In this document: positions 17,101-25,340 of the stretch, in pieces | Position numbering within the stretch: the stretch's first letter is position 1 | Layout of the letters: every line of letters starts with the position of its first letter | Source: Bryobacterales bacterium | Lineage (GTDB): Bacteria > Acidobacteriota > Terriglobia > Bryobacterales > Bryobacteraceae | DNA length: 41,678 bases | Assembly (NCBI GenBank): GCA_020847895.1 | Contig: JADLBG010000068.1 | Location: 1-41,678, forward strand | Direction: 5' to 3' | Notes under the pieces: generated by a model | The model's input: the letters and a program-made list of their open reading frames with translations, nothing else | What the model was told of the DNA's origin: nothing | The model's database searches: none | Translations under genes and position numbers: made by a program

Positions 17101-19278
17101 GTACTCCGTCATCCCTGACGGCGTGGCTCCGGCCGAACCGGCTACCGCCGCGATGCGGTCGGGATCGAGCGCGGCCGCCGCGAATTCGACTCGCCACTTC
17201 CTGCTGTTGGCGAGAAGGGCGAGGTTCGGGCGGCCAGGCAGACCATCCCAGCGGCTTGCGTCGAACATCTCTTCCGGCAGCATGTCGAGCAAACCCGCGA
17301 ATCCCTGAAGTGTGGCCGTCACCTGTGCCTGGCTGTGGCGGCCGAGCAGAGCGAGCATGCGCGCCAGAGACGCCTGCCCGGCGAGCAGCCTCGCAATATG
17401 CCAGCTTCCCCGGAACGGCGCGCCGAGCAGCAGCATTTTCGAATTCGCCTTGCACAGATCGGTCCACACCGGACCATTTGCGCGCGCAAATTCGAGCGCT
17501 ACCAATCCGCCCATTCCGTGCCCGATCAGGTGCACCGGGCGGCCGCTCTGCTTGCGCTTGTCCGCGATGAGGGCCGACAAGCCGGCGGCGGATTCCGCAA
17601 CCGGTTTGCGCCAGTCGTAAGGCAACAGCGCCGTGTCGTAGTTCGCGAGCAGGCGCGTGTACAGATCATCGTAGAGCCCCAGCACCTTGCCGGCGGCGCC
17701 GCCCCCGTCCGCGAGTTCGAGAAATCGCCCGCCGCCGAGAGCGTCGTAATCGAGCCAGATGCCGCTTCCATCTGCCGCATTCAACTGCGTGCCGAAGGCG
17801 TCCGGAATCAGGATGGCGATGGGAAGAGTTTCCGCTCCCCGCGCGCCGCCGCGCGCGGCAAGGCCGCGCACACGCTGGAAATCGGGCGGCGTCACGTCAA
17901 ACGGCGCGCCCAGCCATTCCAGAATTCGCGAGCGTGACCGCTGGTTCTTGAAATAGCTGAAGTGGTTCACCGTGTCGCCCTGATCCAGGAATTGGTACAC
18001 GCCGCGCGTGCGCGCCATGCCGCCCGACATCGAGCGTGTGTTGACGACGAAGTCGTTGTCCTCCCAGTAGTAGGCGCGCAAGGCGTACTCCTTGAGGCTC
18101 CCCCAGAAGCCCGAGCCTTCGAAATCGCCCGCGATTACGCCCAGGTCGGCTTTGCTTTGCAACCCGCGCGTGTTGAGCAGGTGAATCAGCGGAGACTCCG
18201 GCATCTGCGCTTCAATTCCCGGAATCAACGATGGGTCCGCGCGCAGCTTGATGAGTTCGAGCGCGGCGGCTTTGAACAGCGCATAGAAGGGGTTCGCACT
18301 CAGTCCGGGAATGTGGCCGATGACGTTCAGGATGATGTTGAGGTAGGTGTCGAGGCGCTTCGAGGCGAGGATGGTGCCGGCCGCCGGACACGCCGTGCGG
18401 ACGAACTTCGCCACCGTGAACTGCTTCTGCGCCAGCGTGGCCGCGAGGTTCCTCAGCAGATCATGATCCGGACGGCCCTCAAACGCGGCAAGGTCGTCTT
18501 CGCTGAGCGGACCGAGGCAGAGCAACTCGCCCACCAGTCCGCCGCGCGAGTGCGTGATGACATGCACCGCCGCCTGCGCGGGCAGCAGCGCGGCAAGGTC
18601 GAGCGTGTTCCGCGCCGGGCTCACCGAAAACGTGCAATGTTCGAGCGCGAGAATGCGGTTGGGGTATTTCGAAACGAGATCCTTCCACTCCTGCGTCGGC
18701 TGGTTCTGCGCGTCGCGCCAGAAGCCGCTGAAACTCCCCTCCGTGCTCGATGCCGTGCCGTGGATGAACACCAGGTACGGAGCCTTGGTATCGAGTTGCT
18801 GCGCGCCGGTAATCTGTTCCCCGAACGATCCGTCGCCGTTGAGCCGGTAGAGACCGGTCTTCAGCCGCCCGTCGAAATGTTCGACAACGGCGAGGGCCGT
18901 TTCCCGCGCGATCGCATCCGCCGGGCTGACGCCGAAAACGTGCAGCGCCTTGAGAGCCCAATCCGTGACGCCGCGCGTCGCCCCGCCGCGATAGAGGCTG
19001 GCCGGGATGACGATTTCATTTCCCCCGCGCGAAGCGCCCACTTCCGCGGCCAGTTGATCGGCGCGCAGGTATTCCGTGATGCCGCATTCATATTCGATCT
19101 TGACGATGGAATCGGGCGCGGTGTCGACGCGCGCCGCCGCCCGCGCCTCTCCCCGGCGCGCCGGAACGATAGCATGCGAGCTTGCCGCGCGGACGTTCAA
19201 CAGCCCCGCTATCTCGGGCTCGGATATGGTTTCAATAGGAATTCCAGGAATTACGAATGATATCGTCTGATTTGCCAC
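14191..19278 (-). CDS. Giant CHAT-domain protease with two alpha/beta-hydrolase modules and C-terminal TPR/TRAFs-binding-like region
   Basis: YLVFIHGTASSTEG/VHVITHSRGGLVGE (DUF7379-like hydrolase); IAILIPDAFGTQLN/HLIGHGMGGLVALEFA (LCAT-like); ILHLAGHGIY (H1257) and LVFLNCCHLA (C1298) with GMGVKAVVAAGWAVDD...FAETFY (CHAT); helical C-terminal tail; GTG start with a GAGGAGGG SD. Confidence 0.85.
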   Translation of the reverse strand: MANQTISFVIPGIPIETISEPEIAGLLNVRAASSHAIVPARRGEARAAARVDTAPDSIVKIEYECGITEYLRADQLAAEVGASRGGNEIVIPASLYRGGATRGVTDWALKALHVFGVSPADAIARETALAVVEHFDGRLKTGLYRLNGDGSFGEQITGAQQLDTKAPYLVFIHGTASSTEGSFSGFWRDAQNQPTQEWKDLVSKYPNRILALEHCTFSVSPARNTLDLAALLPAQAAVHVITHSRGGLVGELLCLGPLSEDDLAAFEGRPDHDLLRNLAATLAQKQFTVAKFVRTACPAAGTILASKRLDTYLNIILNVIGHIPGLSANPFYALFKAAALELIKLRADPSLIPGIEAQMPESPLIHLLNTRGLQSKADLGVIAGDFEGSGFWGSLKEYALRAYYWEDNDFVVNTRSMSGGMARTRGVYQFLDQGDTVNHFSYFKNQRSRSRILEWLGAPFDVTPPDFQRVRGLAARGGARGAETLPIAILIPDAFGTQLNAADGSGIWLDYDALGGGRFLELADGGGAAGKVLGLYDDLYTRLLANYDTALLPYDWRKPVAESAAGLSALIADKRKQSGRPVHLIGHGMGGLVALEFARANGPVWTDLCKANSKMLLLGAPFRGSWHIARLLAGQASLARMLALLGRHSQAQVTATLQGFAGLLDMLPEEMFDASRWDGLPGRPNLALLANSRKWRVEFAAAALDPDRIAAVAGSAGATPSGMTEYTTEGDGQVTYAAGMPARVKTWYSPAAAHGELPSQAGPILDLLTRGATSALDSTPTARPAIADPRQLLAKEQAVFFPGETDLLDAALGGAAKPIETAEAALRISVAHGHLREAAHPVAVGHYADDGIVSAEKQLDIQLKGRLSDRFHMDIYPGSEGTSDVVRVPGAHPPGALIAGLGDVGDITAAKVRKGMLEACLRYALAMAEEKPPVGRKWQSAAVSSVLIGVSGGRAISVSESVAAIVQAAIEANRVLRKRNLWDKVRIDEVQFIELLEDTAIEAAHAAAALPERLRSNLEPRERIEFDNQLRTLPGGLWNRPPDGYAGGWWRRIQIGGEELELPETRERAAAPRQLTRLTFLSLTDRARAEETAVDTQDPLMKEMLLQSTTRPDYDPESATALFELLVPNPVKEQVRGANLVLVVDETSANYPWELLAERTRHRTTPLAVDTGMIRQFRTRNFRPGPRGAHQPTAFVAGDSRSKLPELPGAQAEARAVGSLLAAAGYQLAGPLIREAPSTVARRLMAGEYRILHLAGHGIYTPGRPEKTGMVLSDNVYLTSVIFGQIRNLPELVFLNCCHLAQIDAPRLRAEDPNALAASVAQTLIGMGVKAVVAAGWAVDDTAAVVFAETFYRRMLEGGRFGNAVIAARQAAYAAGNNNTWGAYQCYGNPDFALTPRPASTARAAFHFYSKREYMNELRNISASAKGASSQEAEELRGRATELDRACPSTMRDGELLFALGEAYKALKDFPSAIDAYRNAIAVPRASAPIEALEQLANVLDRGARNEEAAKASQLWAEAEKLLSILNAAIGPSGERLSLLGAISKRRGEKEQDKEKRGGHYRRAAELYREAYTFRRAKENLIDTYSGINWLMLEYSLGNPYEPLREAAEEILAYARLPKNSPDFWARVALPDALTVEYLFAGTLGEHVDEVVREYESAFQHAAGNEQDSALAQLDVMQKSAPSDALEAVIGRLNG

Positions 19279-19309
19279 CGCCGCCCTCCTCGCTGGGTTA
19301 TTAGTTTAT

Positions 19310-19327
19310 CGCATGCCGCGGAATGCG
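19310..19327. promoter_or_regulatory. Near-perfect 18-bp palindrome in divergent promoter region
   Basis: CGCATGCCGCGGAATGCG, 8 of 9 base pairs symmetric. Confidence 0.4.
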
Positions 19328-19342
19328 TTTAGACTGGATGGG

Positions 19343-20287
19343 ATGCTCAGTATTGTGGTTCCAGACGACTATCCGGCAGTGCTGGCTCCGAGCGCTGCTT
19401 ATCAACGGCTGTTGGCCGAAACCCCCGTCGCCTATTACGACTCGCTCCCCGGCGGCGAGGAGCCTCTCATCGAGCGGATCCGGAGTTTCGAGGCGCTCAT
19501 CAATGTCCGCTCCTCGACGAAGTTCACCGAACGTGTGTTTGCCGCCTGCCCGCGCTTGAAACTGCTCTCCATTTGGGGAACCGGAACCGACAACGTGGAC
19601 CTCGCCGCCGCCGCGCGGCACGGCGTGACGGTGACCAATACGCCCGGCGTCGCCGCCGTCTCCATCGCCGAGCATTCTCTTCTGCTCGCGCTCGCCGTGG
19701 CGCGCCGCATCGTCGACATTCATAACCGCACCGCCGCCGGAGAATGGCCGCGCGGGCAATCGGCGCAGCTTCATGGAAAGACACTGGGCATCATCGGACT
19801 CGGCGCCATCGGACGTCAGTTCGCCCGCCTGGGGCAGGGAATCGGCATGCGCGTCATCGCCTGGACCATGCATCCAAATCCCGCCCTCGGCTTCGAACTC
19901 GTGCCGCTCGAGGAACTGTTGCGGTCGAGCGACGTCGTCAGTCTCCATCTCCGCCAATCGCCCCGGACCATGGGCTTCCTTGGCAGGGAACAGTTCTCTC
20001 TCATGAAGAAAAGCGCGATTTTCGTAAACACCGCGCGCGGCCCCATCGTGGATGAAGCCGCCATGATCGAGGCGTTGCGCGAGCGGCGAATCGCCGGCGC
20101 GGGTCTCGATGTGTTCGAGAAAGAACCGCTGCCGCAAGGGCACATCTTCACCACCTTGGACAACGTCGTGCTGACGCCTCATTGCGCCGGAGTGACGCCG
20201 GAGGTGCTCGAGGCGGGCCTCGCGCTCTCTATCGAAAACATTCGCTGCTACGCGGGAGGCAAGCCGCAAAACGTCGTTACAGCTTGA
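19343..20287 (+). CDS. D-isomer-specific 2-hydroxyacid dehydrogenase
   Basis: GKTLGIIGLGAIGRQFARLGQGIGMRVIAW; NTARGPIVDEAAM; AGLDVFEKEPLP; VVLTPHCAG. Confidence 0.92.
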   Translation: MLSIVVPDDYPAVLAPSAAYQRLLAETPVAYYDSLPGGEEPLIERIRSFEALINVRSSTKFTERVFAACPRLKLLSIWGTGTDNVDLAAAARHGVTVTNTPGVAAVSIAEHSLLLALAVARRIVDIHNRTAAGEWPRGQSAQLHGKTLGIIGLGAIGRQFARLGQGIGMRVIAWTMHPNPALGFELVPLEELLRSSDVVSLHLRQSPRTMGFLGREQFSLMKKSAIFVNTARGPIVDEAAMIEALRERRIAGAGLDVFEKEPLPQGHIFTTLDNVVLTPHCAGVTPEVLEAGLALSIENIRCYAGGKPQNVVTA

Positions 20288-21404
20288 AGAAGATCTTGCG
20301 CTGGTAGAGCCAGTAGCAGGCGTACCACATCACCGCCACTACCAGGACTTGCTGCGGAATCGCTCCCGCGCCGCCCAGGAACGCGAAATCTCCGGTGAAT
20401 CCCTTGAGTCCGCGGTCAAGCCACCCCTTGATGCCGATCTGGCCGAGTGAGTAGATGAAGATGGAGTTCATCCCCACCACTACCAGCGGGAACGTCCAGC
20501 GCTTGATTTGCTTCACGTCGATGATCCAATAGAAGACGGCCAGCATGAGGATCACCCATCCCGCGCTGAAGAAGGTGAAACTGGCTGTCCAAAGCCGCTT
20601 CACCATCGGGTTCCAGGGTTCAAGCGCAAGTCCCAGAACGAAGCAAGCCGCCGCGCAGCCAAAGAGCGTCTTGAGTTTGTATTGCCGCGGCTTCTCTGTC
20701 CGCAGCAGCGCTCCCGCCCAGCAGCCGAACAAAATGGTGACGGCATTTCCAATGAAATTGATGGTAGTGTAATAGCCGGAGTAGTTATAGCCGAGCAACT
20801 TTAAATCGAGTACCGCCCCGATGTTCCCCTCCCGCGAAAATGCCCCCTCAGGCCCCGGATACAACCCGAACAGCGCCCAATGCCCCGCCAGCATCATCGC
20901 CGCCGCCGTCGCCTGGTACGAGAATCGCATCCGTGTGATGAAGAAACACAACAGGTAGCCGAACGCGATTTGCGACAATACGTTGATCAGTTGCAGCGCC
21001 AGGTGCGGTTTCGTCGTCCCCCAGTTGGAATAGAGGTTGCTCAGCGCCACCAGCATGAAGGCGCGCCATGCCACGTGGCGAAACAAGACGGAGGTTGTGG
21101 CCCCCTGCGCCATGCGCCGCGCGAACGCGAATGGCATCGCCACCCCCACCATGAATGTGAACGCCGGTTGAATCAGGTCCCAGAACGTGCAGCCCTCCCA
21201 GGCGGTGTGCTCCACCTGGTTGGCGAGCCAAGCCCACTGCGGGTAATTGCGCAGCGAGGCCAGGCCGAACCCTGTCGAGGCGAGCGCGATCATGATCAGG
21301 CCGCGGTAGGCGTCGAGGCTGGTGAGCCGGCCGTCCACTTTCTTGGACGCGGGCCGTTCCTTCGCGGGCGCGCCCGCTGGTGCGGTGGAAGCGATAGTGG
21401 CCAT
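20277..21404 (-). CDS. DUF5009/HGSNAT-like membrane acyltransferase
   Basis: RLTSLDAYRGLIMIALAST; multiple TM helices; VVVGMNSIFIYSLGQI. Confidence 0.85.
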   Translation of the reverse strand: MATIASTAPAGAPAKERPASKKVDGRLTSLDAYRGLIMIALASTGFGLASLRNYPQWAWLANQVEHTAWEGCTFWDLIQPAFTFMVGVAMPFAFARRMAQGATTSVLFRHVAWRAFMLVALSNLYSNWGTTKPHLALQLINVLSQIAFGYLLCFFITRMRFSYQATAAAMMLAGHWALFGLYPGPEGAFSREGNIGAVLDLKLLGYNYSGYYTTINFIGNAVTILFGCWAGALLRTEKPRQYKLKTLFGCAAACFVLGLALEPWNPMVKRLWTASFTFFSAGWVILMLAVFYWIIDVKQIKRWTFPLVVVGMNSIFIYSLGQIGIKGWLDRGLKGFTGDFAFLGGAGAIPQQVLVVAVMWYACYWLYQRKIFFKL

Positions 21405-21427
21405 GATTGTGCGATAGTATACACCCT

Positions 21428-21454
21428 CCTCCCGAGGGAGGTGACCAGGGTCAC
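21428..21454. promoter_or_regulatory. Two adjacent 14-bp perfect palindromes upstream of the NO reductase
   Basis: CCTCCC-GA-GGGAGG (21428-21441) and GTGACC-AG-GGTCAC (21441-21454); the second has the CRP/FNR-type core GTGA-N6-TCAC. Confidence 0.6.
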
Positions 21455-21508
21455 TACTCGCAGCCGTACTTTTACGTACACTATTAGGTTGTTCGTGAAA
21501 GGAGCTTC

Positions 21509-23755
21509 ATGAAGAGACTGTGGTGGAGTTTCGGCATTGTCCTGGTTCTCTCGTTCTCCGTATTGGGCTGGATCGGAACGAGAATTTATCAGGAAATGCC
21601 GCCGATTCCGGCGAAGATTGTTTCAACTGACGGCACAGTGGTGATTCCCGAAGGCGACATCGGCCGCGGCCAGAACGTATGGCAGGCGATGGGAGGAATG
21701 GAAGTAGGCTCCATCTGGGGCCATGGCAGCTATGTGGCGCCTGATTGGACCGCGGACTGGCTGCATCGTGAGGCTGCGTTCGTTCTTGACGAATGGAGCA
21801 ACACCGGCTACGGAAAGCCTTACACCCAACTGGGCGTCGAAGACCAGGCGAAGCTGAGAGGGCGCCTGGAGCAGATGTACCGGCACAACACCTATGACTC
21901 CTCCACCAATACCATTCGCATCGAACCCGTGCGCGCCAAGGCATTCGAAGCATGTCTGAGCCACTTCTCGGACGTGTTCATGAACGGAAACGATGCCTAT
22001 GCCATTCCCGCCGGCAGCGTCAGCACCCCCGGGCGCATGCGCCAATTTGCAGCCTTTATGTTTTGGACCGCGTGGTCCGCCGCGGCGAACCGCCCCGGAG
22101 ACCAGGTCTCCTACACCCACAACTGGCCCTATGAGCCGCTCGCCGGCAACCGCCCCACGGGCGAGACCGTCATCTGGACCGGAGTCAGCATCATCATGCT
22201 GCTGGCGGGTATTTGCGCAATGGTCTGGTGGTACGCCGCGCAGAAGGGTGAAGAACCGCCCGGTCCGCTGCCTGACCGCGACCCGCTCGGAAAGTGGGTA
22301 TCCACGCCATCGCAGCGCGCCACGTTGAAGTACTTCTGGGTGGTGTCCGCGTTGATCCTGGTGCAGATTCTATTAGGCGTCGTCACGGCCCACTACGGCG
22401 TGGAAGGGAACGGATTTTACGGTATCAAAATCGCCGAGGTGCTGCCCTACAGCGTGTCGCGAACCTGGCACGTGCAGATGGGCATCTTCTGGATCGCCAC
22501 GGCATGGCTGGCGGCGGGTCTCTTTATCGGGCCGCTGGTGAGCGGCCATGAGCCCAGGTTCCAGCGCCTCGGCGTGAATGTCCTCTTCGGCGCCCTGCTG
22601 GTGGTTGTCGCCGGCTCTCTTACCGGCGAATGGTTGAGCATCCAGAACAAAATTTCCGGCGCCGCCGCGTTCTTCTGGGGCCACCAGGGGTACGAATATG
22701 TGGACCTCGGGCGTGGCTGGCAGATTCTGCTGTTCATCGGATTGCTCATCTGGTTTTTTCTGGTGGTGCGTTCCGTGCGCCCGGCTTTGAAGACTGCCGG
22801 CGACCAGCGCCAGTTGCTGTGGCTGTTCATCATCTCCGCCGGGGCAATCGGCCTGTTCTACGGCGCGGGGCTTACTTGGGGGCAGCACACTCACCTGTCG
22901 ATTGTGGAGTATTGGCGTTGGTGGGTGGTGCACCTCTGGGTGGAAGGTTTCTTCGAAGTGTTCGCCACCACGGTTATCGCCTTCTTCTTCGCCCGCATTG
23001 GCTTGATCCGTCCGAATCTGGCCGCCCAATCCGCGCTGCTGTCGGCCACCATCTTCCTCTCCGGGGGAATCATCGGCACCTGCCATCACCTCTACTTCAG
23101 CGGCACGCCGACCGTGGCGCTGGCTTGGGGATCGGTGTTCAGCGCTCTCGAAGTCGTGCCCCTGACCATGGTGGCCTACACGGCGGTGGACGACATGCGG
23201 CGCGGAAAGCTCACCACTTGGGCGGGGCGCTACAAGTGGCCGGTCTACTTCTTTGTCTCGGTGGCCTTCTGGAACATGGTGGGAGCAGGCCTGTTCGGCT
23301 TCATGATCAACCCGCCCATCGCGCTCTACTTCATGCAGGGCCTGAACACTACTCCGCTCCACGGCCATTCGGCCCTGTTCGGCGTCTACGGCATGTTGGG
23401 CATCGGCTTAATGCTGGTGTGCCTGCGGGCAATGAGCCCGACAGCCCAGTGGAGAGAGGGTTGGCTCCGCTTCGCCTTCTGGGGAATGAATGGCGGGCTC
23501 TTCCTGATGTGCATCGGAAGCCTGCTGCCCGTGGGCCTGATGCAGACGTTCGCCTCCGTGAACGAGGGCTACTGGTATGCCCGCAGCACGGAGTTCATGG
23601 GCACTCCCCTCATGCAGACCCTGCGCTGGATGCGCGTTCCCGGCGACACCATCTTCGCCCTCGGCGCCCTCGTGCTGGTGGCCTTCGTCTTCCGTTCGAA
23701 GGAACCCGGCGAGCGGGTGCCGAGCCCCCGCGCCGTCCCCGCTTCTGCCGACTAG
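21509..23755 (+). CDS. norB: Quinol-dependent nitric oxide reductase, large-subunit type (qNOR)
   Basis: IWGHGSYVAPDWTADWLHREA; GLTWGQHTHLSIVEYWRWWVVHLWVEGFFEVFATT; GTCHHLYFSGTP. Confidence 0.95.
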   Translation: MKRLWWSFGIVLVLSFSVLGWIGTRIYQEMPPIPAKIVSTDGTVVIPEGDIGRGQNVWQAMGGMEVGSIWGHGSYVAPDWTADWLHREAAFVLDEWSNTGYGKPYTQLGVEDQAKLRGRLEQMYRHNTYDSSTNTIRIEPVRAKAFEACLSHFSDVFMNGNDAYAIPAGSVSTPGRMRQFAAFMFWTAWSAAANRPGDQVSYTHNWPYEPLAGNRPTGETVIWTGVSIIMLLAGICAMVWWYAAQKGEEPPGPLPDRDPLGKWVSTPSQRATLKYFWVVSALILVQILLGVVTAHYGVEGNGFYGIKIAEVLPYSVSRTWHVQMGIFWIATAWLAAGLFIGPLVSGHEPRFQRLGVNVLFGALLVVVAGSLTGEWLSIQNKISGAAAFFWGHQGYEYVDLGRGWQILLFIGLLIWFFLVVRSVRPALKTAGDQRQLLWLFIISAGAIGLFYGAGLTWGQHTHLSIVEYWRWWVVHLWVEGFFEVFATTVIAFFFARIGLIRPNLAAQSALLSATIFLSGGIIGTCHHLYFSGTPTVALAWGSVFSALEVVPLTMVAYTAVDDMRRGKLTTWAGRYKWPVYFFVSVAFWNMVGAGLFGFMINPPIALYFMQGLNTTPLHGHSALFGVYGMLGIGLMLVCLRAMSPTAQWREGWLRFAFWGMNGGLFLMCIGSLLPVGLMQTFASVNEGYWYARSTEFMGTPLMQTLRWMRVPGDTIFALGALVLVAFVFRSKEPGERVPSPRAVPASAD

Positions 23756-23835
23756 CGTCGAGCGAGGGGATGGCCGTTGACCTGCTTCTCCGAGCCATGA
23801 TACGGTTGCAGGACGCCACCCCTCACTCTCACGCC

Positions 23836-25332
23836 ATGCCACGAATCCTCATCAACGAATGCAAGCAGGAGATCTCCTCGTTCAACCCTGTTCCCGGCCG
23901 CTACGAGGATTTCGCCGTCTCCTTCGGCGATGACATCACCGGTCACCACCGCGGAATCGGTACGGAAGTAGGTGGCGCGCTGCGCGTCTTCTCCGAACAT
24001 CCCGAAGTGGAGATTGTGCCCGGCTATAGCGCGCGGGCCATCACGTCAGGCGGAACCCTCGATGACGCCGCCTACAATCGCATCGCCGCCGGATTCCTGG
24101 ACGCCGTGCGCCAGGCGCGCGATGTGGACGCCGTCTACTTCAGCCTCCACGGCGCGATGGCTTCTGAAAGCGTGCACGACACCGAAGGTCATCTCATCGC
24201 CGAAACACGCAAGATTGTGGGCGAGCGCACGCCGCTGGTCGTCTCGCTCGATCTGCACGGCATCCTCACCGACGAAATTCTACGCCACTCCGATGCCGTG
24301 ACGGTCTACCACACCTATCCCCACGTCGATTTCCTCGAAACCGGAGAGCGCGCCGCCCGCCTGCTGCTGCGCATCATGACCGGCCAGGTCAAGCCGGTGA
24401 GCGCGCGAGTCCCCATCCCGGCCCTCGTTCGCGGCAACGAATTAAAGACCGCTACAGGCCGGTTCGGCGAGTGCGTGCGCGAAGCCATCGCCGTCGAGAA
24501 CAGTCCCGGCGGGCTGAGCGGAGGCATGTTCATCGGCAATCCGTTCACCGATGTCCCCGATCTCTGCTCGAACGCCTTTCTGGTCACCGACAACGACCCG
24601 GCCCGCGCGGAACAGGAGGCCATCCGCATGGCCCGCATGTTCTGGGAGATGCGTCATCATCTGCATCAGCCCCTGACGCCGCTCGCCGAAAGCGTCCGCA
24701 TGGCGGCCGGCGCCGCGGGCCGCGTCGTGCTGGTGGATGCCGCCGACGCCACCAGTTCCGGAGCCTCCGGCGACAGCAACGCCATCCTCCGCGCCCTGCT
24801 CGATGCCGGCTACCGCCGCACGGTCCTGCTTCCCATCGTCGATGCGCCCGCCGTCGAGGAGGCCTTCCGCGCCGGCGTGGGCGGCATCATCCGCGTCCCC
24901 ATCGGCGGCAGTCTCGACCGCGGCCGCTTCACTCCCGTCGAGATGGAACTGCGCGTGAGGATGCTTTCCGACGGCGTGTTCCGCAGCGAGTCCCACGGCA
25001 ACCTGTGGAACGGCGGGCGCTCGGCGCTGCTCCAGGCCGGCAATTACATGCTCGTGGCCACCAGCCAAGCGGTCAGCCTTTACGACCGGTCCCTCTTCTA
25101 CGCCCACGGGCAGGACCCGGCGGCGTTCGACACCGTGATCGTCAAGTCGCCGCACTGCCAGCCGCACATGTTCGAGGAAGGCGCGCAACTCCTGGTAAAT
25201 GTCGATGCGCCCGGATCCACCAGCGCCAATCTGAAAAGCCTCGGCCACACGCGCTGCGCCCGTCCCGTCTTTCCCCTGGATGAAGGCGTAACCTTCACGC
25301 CCCAGGCGCGCCTGTTCCGGCGCGATCATTGA
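23836..25332 (+). CDS. M81 family metallopeptidase (MlrC-like)
   Basis: RILINECKQEISSFNPVPGRYEDF; YFSLHGAMASESVHDTEG; SLDLHGILTDEI; start corrected from the 22630 ORF. Confidence 0.9.
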   Translation: MPRILINECKQEISSFNPVPGRYEDFAVSFGDDITGHHRGIGTEVGGALRVFSEHPEVEIVPGYSARAITSGGTLDDAAYNRIAAGFLDAVRQARDVDAVYFSLHGAMASESVHDTEGHLIAETRKIVGERTPLVVSLDLHGILTDEILRHSDAVTVYHTYPHVDFLETGERAARLLLRIMTGQVKPVSARVPIPALVRGNELKTATGRFGECVREAIAVENSPGGLSGGMFIGNPFTDVPDLCSNAFLVTDNDPARAEQEAIRMARMFWEMRHHLHQPLTPLAESVRMAAGAAGRVVLVDAADATSSGASGDSNAILRALLDAGYRRTVLLPIVDAPAVEEAFRAGVGGIIRVPIGGSLDRGRFTPVEMELRVRMLSDGVFRSESHGNLWNGGRSALLQAGNYMLVATSQAVSLYDRSLFYAHGQDPAAFDTVIVKSPHCQPHMFEEGAQLLVNVDAPGSTSANLKSLGHTRCARPVFPLDEGVTFTPQARLFRRDH

Positions 25333-25340
25333 ATACGCTT

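Noticed and set aside
15706-19260. Long plus-strand ORFs (e.g. 15706..17118, 17962..19260) opposite the CHAT gene
   Set aside because: Arg/Ala/Val-rich shadow ORFs typical of high-GC antisense frames; no domain motifs, no SD, and fully contained in a convincing gene.
22630-23835. N-terminal 402 aa of the ORF 22630..25332
   Set aside because: Out-of-frame reading of norB; the true M81 peptidase starts at 23836.
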